The notes beneath the pieces are model-generated. The model was not told the DNA's origin. It did not search any database and saw only the letters and a program-made list of their open reading frames with translations. From Ostreococcus lucimarinus CCE9901 (taxonomy: Eukaryota; Chlorophyta; Mamiellophyceae; Mamiellales; Bathycoccaceae): a DNA stretch of 64,000 nucleotides. The translations under genes were made by a program, and so were the position numbers. The stretch spans positions 496,001 through 560,000 of the forward strand of contig NC_009360.1 in NCBI RefSeq assembly GCF_000092065.1, written 5' to 3'. Shown here piece after piece: positions 55,092-64,000 of the stretch; within the stretch, counting starts at the first letter, position 1, and each line of letters starts with the position of its first letter.

Positions 55092-57683
55092 ATGCCGACG
55101 CGAATCCTGTGCGTCGCGGAGAAACCGTCGCTGGCGAGCGCGATCGCGAGGACGCTCGCGCGCGGAGGCGATGGAGGCGATCGCGGCGTCGTCGCGCGGC
55201 GAGGGCTGGCGACGGAGGTGCACGAGTTCGCGACGGCGCGAGAGGGGTCGTGGGCGTTCGCGAGCGGGACGCGGGACGGACGCGCGGAGTGGCGGGTGAC
55301 GTCGACGACTGGGCACGTCGCGAGCGTGGAGTTTTCGGCGCGGTATCAGGCGTGGGAGGGGTGCGAACCGGGGGAGCTGTTCGCGGCGGACGTGGTGAAG
55401 CGCGCGGACGGGCGAATGGTGGGGCATCTGGAACGCGAGGCGAGAGGGTGCGATTATCTCGTGTTGTTTCTCGATTGCGACCGGGAGGGGGAGAATATAT
55501 GCTTCGAGGTGATGGAGGCGTGCGCGGGGGGGTTGAAAACGGGAGCGACCGAACCCGGGGCGCCGTCGGCGCGGATTCTGCGCGCCAAGTTTAGCGCGGT
55601 GACGCGAGAGAGCATCGAGCGCGCCATGAGGACGCTCGGCGAACCGAACAGAAACGAGGCGCTCGCCGTGGACGCGAGGCAAGAGTTGGATTTGAAGATG
55701 GGCGTCGCGTTCACGCGATTCCAAACGCAGTATTTTTTGAACAAGTACGATCGCTTGGATGCGCGCGTGGTGTCGTACGGGCCGTGTCAAACCCCCACGC
55801 TCGGTTTCGCCGTGCAGAGACACTTGGAGATTATTCGTCACGTTCCCGAACCGTATTGGGCGCTGGACGCCTCGTTTGACGACGCGGCGACGGGGGACAC
55901 CATCGCGCCGGCGTGGCGACGGACGAGATTGTTTGACGAAGAAACCACGCGCGCGTTTCTCCAGCTCGTGAACGACGCCAACGAGTTCCGAGTCACCTCG
56001 ATTGAGGTCAACGCGGAAAAGCGCGGGCGCCCGAGCGGGCTAAACACGGTCGAGATGCTCAAGGCGGCGTCGGCGGGTTTGGGCATGGGCGCCCACCGTG
56101 CGATGCAAGTCGCCGAGCGTCTGTACATGGCTGGTCATATATCGTACCCACGCACCGAAAGCACGGCGTACCCTCGCGGTTTCGAGTTGAAGCAGACGCT
56201 GACGATTCAAAAGTCCCATCCGACGTGGGGCGCGTTCGTCTCGCGCTTGCTCGACGAAAGTTCGATGACGTCGCCCAAGCGAGGCGTGGACGCGGGTGAT
56301 CACCCACCGATAACGCCGATGCGTGCGAGTACGGAAGACCAAGTGGGAGGCGGTGAGGCGTGGCGGCTGTACGACTTCATATCGCGACATTTCATCGCGA
56401 GCGTATCGCCCGACTGCGAATACGAGACGCAAACCGCGACGTTGGACGCCGGCGGCGAAGAGTTTACGCTGCAGGGTAAGCGCGTTATCGAGCACGGGTG
56501 GACGGAGATCATGCCGCACAGGATGATCGAAGATAGTTCATTGCCCGTCTGCGTCGTCCAAGGCGCGAGAATACCTCTCAAGTCGGTACGATTGCGAAGC
56601 GAATCAACATCTCCGCCAGAGTACTTGACGGAGAGCGAACTCATCGGCTTGATGGAGAAGAACGGCATCGGCACGGATGCGTCAATACCGACGCACATCA
56701 ACAACATCCAAGTGCGCAAGTACGTCGATGTCGCAAAAGGCCGTCGAATAGTGCCGAGCCAGCTCGGGATCACGCTCGTTCAAGGATATCACGCCATTGA
56801 CTCCGAGCTCGTGTTGCCCACGGTGCGTCGGCACGTCGAGCGACAGCTGGATCTCGTCGCCAAAGGTCAGGCCCCGTACGAGGGTGTGGTCGCTCATATT
56901 CTCGCCCAGATGTTCGACAAGTTCAACTACTTCACCACAAACATCGCCGCCATGGATGCGCTCTTCGAAGCGTCATTTTCGCACACGACGACGGAGTCTA
57001 CGCCGTACTCCAAGTGCGGTCGGTGTTCGAGATATCTCAAACTCGTCGGCGCGACCGGGCGCATTCAGCGTCTCTACTGTCCGACCGAGGAGGTGGTTTA
57101 CGAACTCCCGATCGGCGGCGTGTTCAAACAACACAACGGTCGCACGTGCGCGATATGTGGCTTCGAACTGTTGATAGTTTCCCAAAAAGGCACGGGGCGC
57201 GCGTATCCGCTGTGTCCGTTTTGTTTCAACCATCCCCCGTTCGAGGGCGCGCCTCGAATTAAGGCTTTACTCCGAGGCTCACCGCACCCGCGCGAGCACC
57301 CAGTCGCGGACGACGTGAGCGTATCAACGTGTCCCGAGTGCGCGGCGTCGAATAGACCGGGCGTGTTGATGCTCGATCCCGCGGCGACGTCGCCCGGAAA
57401 GCTGTACTGCTCGAGCGCGGCGTGCGACGTCCTCGTTCGACTGCCGCCTAGCGTGAAACGAAGCGCCGTGAGCCACGACGCCGAGTGCGCAGCGTGCGAG
57501 GCGAAGTGTTTAGATCTCGAGATGTTCAACGGGGATAAGGCAACGGTGTGTCTGAGATGTGAGGATGAGTTGAGCGAATCCGTTCGCGTCGTCCGAGTCA
57601 AGCCGCCGAGCTCGGGTCGCGGCGGAAGAGGTCGCGGCGGAAGAGGCGGCCGGGGACGGGACGACGAACGGCGACGCGAGTGA
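55092..57683 (+). CDS. TOP3B: DNA/RNA topoisomerase III beta
   Basis: 863 aa. Type IA topoisomerase. The Toprim domain starts ILCVAEKPSLASAIARTL, with the metal-binding DCDREGENI. VDARQELDLKMGVAFTRFQTQ and SYGPCQTPTLGFAVQRHLE match the beta type. The active-site Tyr is Y352 in HISYPRTES. Several C-terminal Cys clusters follow (about 640-840: CGRCSRYL, CAICGFEL and CPFC, CPECAAS with CSSAAC, CAACEAKC). The end is a short RGG box (GRGGRGRGGRGG), as in animal TOP3B, which acts on RNA. A 32-bp direct repeat follows the gene. Confidence 0.93.
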   Translation: MPTRILCVAEKPSLASAIARTLARGGDGGDRGVVARRGLATEVHEFATAREGSWAFASGTRDGRAEWRVTSTTGHVASVEFSARYQAWEGCEPGELFAADVVKRADGRMVGHLEREARGCDYLVLFLDCDREGENICFEVMEACAGGLKTGATEPGAPSARILRAKFSAVTRESIERAMRTLGEPNRNEALAVDARQELDLKMGVAFTRFQTQYFLNKYDRLDARVVSYGPCQTPTLGFAVQRHLEIIRHVPEPYWALDASFDDAATGDTIAPAWRRTRLFDEETTRAFLQLVNDANEFRVTSIEVNAEKRGRPSGLNTVEMLKAASAGLGMGAHRAMQVAERLYMAGHISYPRTESTAYPRGFELKQTLTIQKSHPTWGAFVSRLLDESSMTSPKRGVDAGDHPPITPMRASTEDQVGGGEAWRLYDFISRHFIASVSPDCEYETQTATLDAGGEEFTLQGKRVIEHGWTEIMPHRMIEDSSLPVCVVQGARIPLKSVRLRSESTSPPEYLTESELIGLMEKNGIGTDASIPTHINNIQVRKYVDVAKGRRIVPSQLGITLVQGYHAIDSELVLPTVRRHVERQLDLVAKGQAPYEGVVAHILAQMFDKFNYFTTNIAAMDALFEASFSHTTTESTPYSKCGRCSRYLKLVGATGRIQRLYCPTEEVVYELPIGGVFKQHNGRTCAICGFELLIVSQKGTGRAYPLCPFCFNHPPFEGAPRIKALLRGSPHPREHPVADDVSVSTCPECAASNRPGVLMLDPAATSPGKLYCSSAACDVLVRLPPSVKRSAVSHDAECAACEAKCLDLEMFNGDKATVCLRCEDELSESVRVVRVKPPSSGRGGRGRGGRGGRGRDDERRRE

Positions 57684-57689
57684 CATGTA

Positions 57690-57753
57690 GGCAGTAGCTC
57701 AGTAGCTCTAACGAGAACAGAGGCAATAGCTCAGTAGCTCTAACGAGAACGAT
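57690..57753. repeat. Two near-identical 32-bp direct repeats after TOP3B
   Basis: Copies start at 57690 (GGCAGTAGCTCAGTAGCTCT) and 57722 (GGCAATAGCTCAGTAGCTCT). Twenty-eight of the first 29 bases agree, and only the last three bases of each copy diverge. An inner AGTAGCTC motif is itself repeated. They lie in the 3' UTR of TOP3B or between it and the convergent eL14 gene. Confidence 0.9.
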
Positions 57754-57865
57754 TGAATGTAAAATATTTCAAAGCCCGCGAGCTCATCGTCCGTCGCCGG
57801 TTTATCTTCTAGTATTGTAGCTACGACGTCTGGCGAGGCTCATCTAACGAGCGCCTCCATTCGAT

Positions 57866-58537
57866 TTACGCAGCGAGCGCCTTCTTGATGAGAGCGCTGC
57901 GCTTCGTGCGCGCGAGCGCAACCTTGAATCGTTCAAAGTCCGTGAGATTCGCGCGCGCGTTTTGTCGCGCAATCTTCTTGCCCCACGCGCTCTTCGCCCA
58001 AGAGCCCTCGACGTCGGCGCTCTTCCACGCCGCCGCGAGCGCCGCCTCGTCGCACTTTCGCTCGACGTCAACCTTCATGTCCGTGATCGCCACTCGACGA
58101 AGGCTGATCACGTCGCGCTTGACACCCGGAGCCGCGACGAGCACCTACGACCATTCACGAAACCGCACATCATCGTCAGTCATCCATCCCCCGTCCCGTT
58201 CGCGGCGCGCGCTGTTTAGGGTCTGCCCTCGCGTTAGGGTCATCCCCATCGCGCGTCTCCTCGACCCCGTTCGCGTACGCGCGGCGCTCGCACGCACCCT
58301 GTTCATGTCCACGATATCGACGATCACCAAAAGCTTCCCATATCGGGCGTCCGCCTTGAGGTTGCACAGCGCGACGCGGCCGATCTCGACGTTTCTCTGT
58401 TCGCGTCGCGATGCGCGTGCGGGGCGCGATCGTTCGTCAGTCTTCCCTTCGTCGCGATGCGCGTTCGATCGCGTCGGTGGCGCGCGCGGTTCGACGGCGG
58501 TGATTTCGATTCGCGTCGCGCGTACGTTGAAGGGCAT
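57866..58537 (-). CDS. RPL14: 60S ribosomal protein eL14 (three exons)
   Basis: Exons, in coding order, 58526-58537, 58298-58396 and 57866-58144, give 129 aa, normal for eL14. Exon 1 is only 12 bases and encodes MPFN. Exon 2 continues RNVEIGRVALCNLKADARYG, then KLLVIVDIVDMNR. Exon 3 begins VLVAAPGVKRDVISLRRV and carries the family core WAKSAWGKKIARQNARANLTDFERFKV. Both joins are phase 0 and restore the eL14 pattern. No other gene with ribosomal function is present in the window. It is convergent with TOP3B. Confidence 0.93.
58145..58297 (-). other. Second intron of the eL14 gene
   Basis: On the minus strand, donor GTGCGT at 58297 and acceptor TCGTAG ending at 58145, 153 bp. ACTGAC at 58180-58175 is 31 nt before the acceptor. 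Confidence 0.92.
58397..58525 (-). other. First intron of the eL14 gene
   Basis: On the minus strand, donor GTACGC at 58525 and acceptor GAACAG ending at 58397, 129 bp. ACTGAC at 58441-58436 is 40 nt before the acceptor. Without this intron the eL14 frame would start with about 50 unrelated residues. Confidence 0.85.
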
Positions 58538-58706
58538 GTCGTCGTTCGCGCGTCGGTGAGAGACGGCGACGCGCCGTCGTCGGCGCGATGCGGCCCCGCG
58601 CGACGGCGGTTTATTTACATGTAGGGTTTTCATTGATGGAGCGTTTTGTAGTTTTGTATGTGCGTCGTAACGACATCGCGTACACCGCGGCACACGCGCG
58701 CGCGCG

Positions 58707-60749
58707 ATGCCCGCCGACGCGCGGCGCGCGCGGCGACGCGCGCTCGACGCGCTCTTCTTCGTCGCCTGCGCGTCCTGCGTCGCCGGTCGCGCCGCGGCGC
58801 GCGCGAGCGCGGAAGATGTGCGCGCGATGGCGCGGCCCGCGGACGCGCGCGACGCGGTCTCGAGCGCGGTGCTCGCGGTGCTGCGCGCGCCGTGCGACGC
58901 GTACGCGAAATCGTTCGACGATGAAACCGCGGCGTCGCTGCGCGCGGGAGCGCGACGAGCGCTCGAGGCGCAGTGCGCGCGCGCAGGCGGGGACGAGACG
59001 CGGAGCGACGCGTGCGGGACGCTCGCGACGGTGGCGGACGGCGCGCGCGCGATGACGCGAGGAGAGGCGATGGGACACTTTAAGCAAGCGATGCACGAGA
59101 GCTGTCAATCGGGGGCGGCGGCGATGTCGGATCCGGAGAAGCGGGACGCGAGTGAGGCGACGCGGTACGTGCGCGAGGCGGTGACGCGCGCGGCGGAGGA
59201 GGAAGCGGTGGCGGGACGCACGGCGAGCGCGGGGAGATGGGAGGACGACGGGGGCGAGGGAACGTCGCCGGCGACGTCGGTGACGGAGGAAGGCGGCGAC
59301 GGGCGCACGGGTGATCGTGGAATGTGGGGATGGGATCGAGACGCGCCGACTCAAACGTCGGCGGAGGACGCGTTCGGGGCGGCGTCGAGCGTGGATTCGA
59401 TCAAGCATCGCGAGCGACAGGCGTTGGGTGACATGTACAGGCGTACGAACGGTGCGAAATGGCGCAGACGGGACGGTTGGATGTCCAGCAAGTCTTACTG
59501 CGAGTGGTACGGGGTGACGTGTCTCGAAAAGGATTTCGGCGTCGCCTTTGTGGATTTGCGAGACAACGGCATGGAGGGCGACATGCCGCAAGCGATCGAT
59601 GAATTGAAGCTTTTACAAGGACTGGACCTGTCGTATAATCGGCTCGAAGGACGTTTGAGCGCGATGCTCGGTGAGCTGAAGACGCTGCGGTACCTCTTGG
59701 TACGATCGAACGCGCTGTATTCCGACATTCCCGCCGGCTTGTTTAGGAAAGGCTCGCCGTTGACGCAGCTGGACCTGAGCGACAATTCTTTGTCTGGGGC
59801 GATTCCTGGACGCGAGTTTGTGTACTTGACAAGCTTGCGTATGTTCAATGTGTCAAACAACGCGCTCACGGGTACGATTCCGAACATCGCCTCGCTCCCA
59901 GCGTTGGAGATATTTTCGGCATCCACCAACGCGCTGCGTGGCGCTGTGCCTCACTTTGACGACGCCGCCAAGATTCGTTTCTTCGACGTGAGCAAGAATG
60001 CATTACATGGTTCGATTCCATCGCTTTCATCCGTACCGTCCTGGGTGTTGTTTGACGTCTCCCACAACTCCCTCACCGGCGAGCTCCCGCGGACAGCGCT
60101 TCCGCGAACGCTTCGCGTGTTCTCGTGCGCCAACAACAACCTGAATGGCACCGTGCCGCAAACGTTCGCTCAGCTGCCCAAGGTGGAGCACTTGGACTTT
60201 TCGGCGAATCAATTCACCGGCGCGTTACCCGCGAGCGTGTTGCAAAAAAAGACGCTGCGATACTTCAACGTCTCGCGGAACGCGTTCGAAGGCGAACTTC
60301 CGCGCTCGGTGTACCAAGGCGAACTCGAGCGTCAATCCATGAGACTGGAGGAATTTGACGTCAGTCACAACAAACTCACGGGTGCGCTGCCGCAGTCAAT
60401 CGTCGAGTTGGACCGCCTTCGTGTCATCGACGTCGCGCACAACGCGCTGAGCGGCGATTTACCTTCGCGTTGGGCCGTCGACCGCCTCGAGCGTCTCGAC
60501 GTCAAAGCCAACGCGTTCACGGGCGCCATCCCCACCATCCTCGCCAGAGCCACGCGCCTGCGCCACCTCGATTTGAGTCAAAACGCCCTCAGATCTCGCG
60601 CCAACTTAGCCGTGCTCACGATCCCCACCCTCGAGCACTTGGACGTCTCCGGAAACTCGCTCGATTGGAACGAAGCCGCCGCCGCGCCGGCGCCGAAAAT
60701 CGACCGAGCGCGCGCCATCGAACCCCCTTCGCTTCACGACGACCTCTGA
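58707..60749 (+). CDS. Secreted leucine-rich repeat protein of the plant type
   Basis: 680 aa. A probable signal peptide lies at about 10-35 (ALDALFFVACASCVAG). The first 230 residues are Ala/Asp/Glu-rich with a few Cys and no known domain. Then a plant-type LRR N-cap (WYGVTC within SKSYCEWYGVTCLEKD) leads into about 14 leucine-rich repeats (255-655) with LxxLDLSxNxLxGxIP spacing, for example LTQLDLSDNSLSGAIP. There is no kinase or clear C-terminal membrane helix, so the protein is probably extracellular or in the secretory system. The ligand or partner is unknown. Confidence 0.85.
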   Translation: MPADARRARRRALDALFFVACASCVAGRAAARASAEDVRAMARPADARDAVSSAVLAVLRAPCDAYAKSFDDETAASLRAGARRALEAQCARAGGDETRSDACGTLATVADGARAMTRGEAMGHFKQAMHESCQSGAAAMSDPEKRDASEATRYVREAVTRAAEEEAVAGRTASAGRWEDDGGEGTSPATSVTEEGGDGRTGDRGMWGWDRDAPTQTSAEDAFGAASSVDSIKHRERQALGDMYRRTNGAKWRRRDGWMSSKSYCEWYGVTCLEKDFGVAFVDLRDNGMEGDMPQAIDELKLLQGLDLSYNRLEGRLSAMLGELKTLRYLLVRSNALYSDIPAGLFRKGSPLTQLDLSDNSLSGAIPGREFVYLTSLRMFNVSNNALTGTIPNIASLPALEIFSASTNALRGAVPHFDDAAKIRFFDVSKNALHGSIPSLSSVPSWVLFDVSHNSLTGELPRTALPRTLRVFSCANNNLNGTVPQTFAQLPKVEHLDFSANQFTGALPASVLQKKTLRYFNVSRNAFEGELPRSVYQGELERQSMRLEEFDVSHNKLTGALPQSIVELDRLRVIDVAHNALSGDLPSRWAVDRLERLDVKANAFTGAIPTILARATRLRHLDLSQNALRSRANLAVLTIPTLEHLDVSGNSLDWNEAAAAPAPKIDRARAIEPPSLHDDL

Positions 60750-61021
60750 CGCTCGAACCGCCTAGACATCGATTTGTACCACTCGCCGCTATCATCGTAT
60801 TTCAACCTAATCTGTCCACCGCGCCAAGTCTCGCGCGAACGATCCATCGAACGCCGCGCGTCTTCGCGTTCGCGAAGCCCCGCGCCCGCCGCGGCTGGGA
60901 TTCGCTTTCAGATCGCGCACATTCCTCATTGCCTCGCGCGCGCGCGACCGAACCACGGCTCAGGCGCGCACGACGCGAACGATCACATCGCGTCGCACGT
61001 CACGCGCCGTCGCTCGGGGTC

Positions 61022-64000
61022 ATGGTGCGCGAGATCGTTCCGCAGTACACGAAAGTCTCGGCGAAGAAGCTGCGCGCAGCCATCGATGCGGGGGAAGATC
61101 TGTCCGACGACGACGCCGTGAGCGACGATCGCGACGCGAGCGACGAAGAGGGCGGTCGCGTGGGCGCGTTGGACGATCCCACGGCGAACGAGGACGACGA
61201 TCACGGCGATGAGGACGAACAGGACGAGGTTGAGGACGACGAGGATGAAGATTTCGACGAGGAAGACGAAGAAGACGAAGACGAAGGCGCGAAAGTCTCA
61301 AAGAAGAAAGGGAAACGGAAGAATCCGTTCGTGGATGACGTTGCGGAGGAAGACGATGACGACGATGAGGGCTCTGGGCGGAAGAAAACGTCGAAGAAGA
61401 AGAGGGGTGGGGCGAGATTCATCGACGACGTCGCCGACGTCGCCGACGCGGACGAAGACGAGGACGAGGACGAGGGTGAGGAGGATGAACCGTTGGATGA
61501 GGAGGAGCGCGATGCGTTGAGGAGAGACATGGACACGCGTCTGCACGCGCGGATGGAGAATCAAGGACAGTTTGAACGCATGGAGAACGAGGAGGAGTTG
61601 GAGCGCATGATCAAGGAGCGGTACGCGGCGCCGAGGTACGAAGCGGGGACGGGGCAGTTGGACGCCAACGTCGATCAGCAGGCGCTGCATCCGACGGTGC
61701 GTGATCCCAAGCTTTGGCTTGTCACGGTGAAGCTCGGGAAAGAGCGCGAGACCGTCGTGTGCTTGATGCAAAAGACGATCAACCTGGCCAAGCAAGGGAA
61801 ACCCCCCATGCAAATCTTGTCGTGCATCGCGCAGGATCACCTCAAGGGATACATCTACGTCGAAGCCGAGCGTGAAGATCATGTGCGAAAAGCGTTACAA
61901 GGAATGAGACACGTGTACCACGGTAAACCTGTTCGATTGGTGCCGATTAACGAAATGGTCGACTCGATCAGCGTCACAACAAAGGAAGTCTCCGTGGTCA
62001 AGGTGGATTCGTGGGTTCGCATGCGCACCGGCGTGTACAAGGGAGACTTGGCGCAGGTCGTCGACGTGAACTACGCCGATAACCAGTGTACGGTCAAATT
62101 GGTCCCGCGCATAGACTACCAGCACCTCGCCGATAAGGAATCAGGCAAGGCGAAGGGCAAGACAAAATCTCAAGTCCGCCCACCAGCGCGTCTTTTCGCG
62201 GAAGCCGAAGCCAAGCGATTGAATTTGTCTTTCGAAAGAGGCCGATACGATCGCAGCTTGGGTGCGAGCGTGGACGTATTGTGCAGCACGACGAAGCTCT
62301 TGGATGGGTATCACATGAAGACGTGCTCTTTAGCCACAGTCAAGCTCGCCGATGCGCCGACGTTGGATGAACTTCAAAAGTTCGCCATCGGTGACGACGA
62401 GGACGGTGAGAAGGGCGGTAACTCCAGCGGCGCGTTGGCCGCGCTGTCCAAAGCCGTCGGTACTCGCAAGACTGATTTGAAGTTCATGCCGGGCGACCAA
62501 GTAATCATCGTCGAGGGCGATTTGAGAAACCTTGAGGGCGTCGTCGAGCGAATCGACCCCGACGGACGCGTCGTCGTCAATCCGTCGCATAAAGAGCTGA
62601 ACGAGTTACTGACGTTCAAGTCCGAACAACTGCGAAAGCACTTCAAGACTGGTTCCACTGTGCGCGTGTTGCACGGAAAGCACGAGGGCGTGGTCGGTAT
62701 GGTGGTGAAGGTGGAACGCGACGTAGCGCACATCTTCTCGACGGTGAGTAACGAAGAGTTCCAAGTCTTCATGCACGATCTTGCCGATAGCGAAGAAACC
62801 ACGCAGCGTATCGACACGATTGGTGAGTACGCTTTGCATGATTTGGCGATGCTCGAAGGCTCTGAAGTCGGTTGCATCATTCGTGTCGAGAAGGATGTCG
62901 CCTTCGTCATGACCAATGCCGGCACCCCAGACCGACCCGAGATCAGGCCCGTAAAGCTTCATGAGTTGAAAAAGAAGCTGCTGAGTAGGAACATTTCCGC
63001 ACAAGACGCTCACATGGACACCATCGATCAAGGGTCGATGGTTCGCATCATAGACGGCAAGTACAAGGACACCACGGGTACGGTAGAGCACATCTTCAAG
63101 GGTACGCTCTGGATTCGAGCTCGGCACGTACAAGAACACGGCGGTATCGTTTGCATTCGCGCTCGAAATTGCGTGGCACACGGCGGTAACAAGGGTTCCC
63201 AAATTGGTGGTGGTCTGGCTGCCCAAATGATGGGCGCGCATGGCATGCCGCCGAAGTCTCCAGGTCATGCTCTCTTGCAGAGTTCGTACACTTCTGGTTT
63301 GCGTGGTGATTTGATGTCTCAAAGTCTTCAAGCTCCGAGAGCTGCACCACCACGTGCTTTTGGTGGACCTGGTCGCCGCGGCCAGGATCCGCTCATCGGT
63401 CAAACGAAGAAGGTTCGCGCTGGTGTGTACAAGGGATACATCGGACGCATCGTCGACGTCACCGACACGTCCGTCCGTCTCGAGCTTCAAGCGCAGGCAC
63501 GCACTGTTACGGTCAATCGCGAGCACTTAGACGTCCCACAAGTTGCCCCGAGTCGTGACTCTTTCTTGGCTCCTCGCGCGACGAGCATGTACGATGCTCC
63601 TGGCTCGAGAACTCCGGCGCACTACCCGATGACACCGGCTCACGGCGGCGGTATGACGCCAATGCACGGCGGTATGACGCCCGCGCGCGAGGCCGCTTGG
63701 AACCCCACCGCGACACCGGCGCACATCCAGGACAACTGGGAGCCGACGTCTACTGCAGGCACCGGGTGGGGTGCTGGAAATGTCGGTTACACGCCAGGCG
63801 GGTACGGCGACTCCAGCGCCCTGGCGGGTCCGACACCGAACGCATACGGCGTCGGCGCCACGCCAGGTGCCGCCTACGGTCAAACGCCCGGTGGATACGG
63901 TCAAACGCCTGGTGGGTACGAAGCAGATGAATACGTCGCCCCACCGGCGGCAGCGTCGTGGCCGGAAGATTACAAGGGTCGTTTCCTACCGGGTGTCGTC
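61022..64000 (+). CDS. SPT5: Transcription elongation factor SPT5 (3' end beyond the window)
   Basis: 993 codons remain open to the right edge. SPT5 partners SPT4 and binds RNA polymerase II. A very acidic N-terminus (about 20-170) precedes the NGN domain at about 230-315 (DPKLWLVTVKLGKERETVVC). KOW domains follow near 329, 490, 543, 670 and 797, for example SWVRMRTGVYKGDLAQVVDV and GSMVRIIDGKYKDTTGTVEH. From about 863 there is a C-terminal repeat region with TPAH, MTPMHGG and GQTPGGYG units, the targets of CDK9-type kinases. A last KOW-like module starts at the edge (PEDYKGRFLPGVV). Only the C-terminus is missing. Confidence 0.95.
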   Translation, partial: MVREIVPQYTKVSAKKLRAAIDAGEDLSDDDAVSDDRDASDEEGGRVGALDDPTANEDDDHGDEDEQDEVEDDEDEDFDEEDEEDEDEGAKVSKKKGKRKNPFVDDVAEEDDDDDEGSGRKKTSKKKRGGARFIDDVADVADADEDEDEDEGEEDEPLDEEERDALRRDMDTRLHARMENQGQFERMENEEELERMIKERYAAPRYEAGTGQLDANVDQQALHPTVRDPKLWLVTVKLGKERETVVCLMQKTINLAKQGKPPMQILSCIAQDHLKGYIYVEAEREDHVRKALQGMRHVYHGKPVRLVPINEMVDSISVTTKEVSVVKVDSWVRMRTGVYKGDLAQVVDVNYADNQCTVKLVPRIDYQHLADKESGKAKGKTKSQVRPPARLFAEAEAKRLNLSFERGRYDRSLGASVDVLCSTTKLLDGYHMKTCSLATVKLADAPTLDELQKFAIGDDEDGEKGGNSSGALAALSKAVGTRKTDLKFMPGDQVIIVEGDLRNLEGVVERIDPDGRVVVNPSHKELNELLTFKSEQLRKHFKTGSTVRVLHGKHEGVVGMVVKVERDVAHIFSTVSNEEFQVFMHDLADSEETTQRIDTIGEYALHDLAMLEGSEVGCIIRVEKDVAFVMTNAGTPDRPEIRPVKLHELKKKLLSRNISAQDAHMDTIDQGSMVRIIDGKYKDTTGTVEHIFKGTLWIRARHVQEHGGIVCIRARNCVAHGGNKGSQIGGGLAAQMMGAHGMPPKSPGHALLQSSYTSGLRGDLMSQSLQAPRAAPPRAFGGPGRRGQDPLIGQTKKVRAGVYKGYIGRIVDVTDTSVRLELQAQARTVTVNREHLDVPQVAPSRDSFLAPRATSMYDAPGSRTPAHYPMTPAHGGGMTPMHGGMTPAREAAWNPTATPAHIQDNWEPTSTAGTGWGAGNVGYTPGGYGDSSALAGPTPNAYGVGATPGAAYGQTPGGYGQTPGGYEADEYVAPPAAASWPEDYKGRFLPGVV

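Noticed and set aside
54786-55841. A 350-residue N-terminal extension of the ammonium transporter frame
   Set aside because: It overlaps the start of TOP3B on the other strand, is Arg/Ala-rich throughout and resembles no AMT sequence. CpG-rich DNA simply lacks stops in that frame.

Overview
This window is nuclear DNA of a very compact eukaryotic genome and most resembles the picoplanktonic green algae of the Mamiellophyceae, Ostreococcus in particular. That placement is inference from the gene set and layout: plastid proteins (FdC1-type ferredoxin, HCF106/TatB, plastid HSP33, class II DAHP synthase, SPD1/Ycf45 ATPase, starch synthase III) lie beside eukaryotic ones (Nup205, ATG7, SPT5, SNAREs, a DIL-domain myosin, eL14). 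There are 35 protein genes in 64 kb, most genes are single open frames, and start regions are extremely rich in CpG. I saw no rRNA, tRNA, transposon, CRISPR array or viral gene.

Layout. 1-10 kb: Nup205, an ABHD17-like hydrolase, a cold-shock-domain protein and a phytanoyl-CoA dioxygenase-like oxygenase. 10-21.7 kb: a PP2C phosphatase with a long tail, a tandem ACT protein, an mTERF-like helical protein, a HAD nucleotidase, SDHC, a Tat-targeted lumen protein, an ABC1 kinase and a Trf4-type poly(A) polymerase. 22-33.3 kb: starch synthase III, VAMP7-type R-SNARE, a DEP/transmembrane/DUF1769 protein, HCF106, an SDP1-type triacylglycerol lipase, a DUF924 protein and FdC1. 33.3-44.5 kb: a CDK-site-rich orphan, ATG7, HSP33, a class 3 lipase, an orphan, DAHP synthase and SPD1. 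44.7-64 kb: an acidic orphan, a DUF212 protein, syntaxin SYP4, a myosin V/XI, an AMT1 ammonium transporter, topoisomerase III beta, ribosomal eL14, a secreted LRR protein and SPT5, which runs off the right edge.

The genes form no operon-like system. Loose themes are plastid function (Tat translocation, ferredoxin, HSP33, ABC1K, SPD1), storage carbon and lipid turnover (SSIII, SDP1, two further hydrolases, ATG7) and membrane traffic (VAMP7, SYP4, myosin). Five genes (CSD, PhyH, VAMP7, SPD1, eL14) need splicing to make sense. I placed six introns; all have GT-AG ends and an ACTGAC-like branch motif 20-40 nt before the acceptor. Several divergent pairs have start codons only 31-152 bp apart and must share promoters.

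I found no convincing new multi-gene system. The most interesting points are the uniform intron signals, an HSP33 lacking one zinc cysteine, an ammonium transporter with Ser in place of the regulatory Thr, a DEP-membrane-DUF1769 fusion, an orphan with C-terminal TPSRRS repeats, and several small repeats and hairpins between genes.
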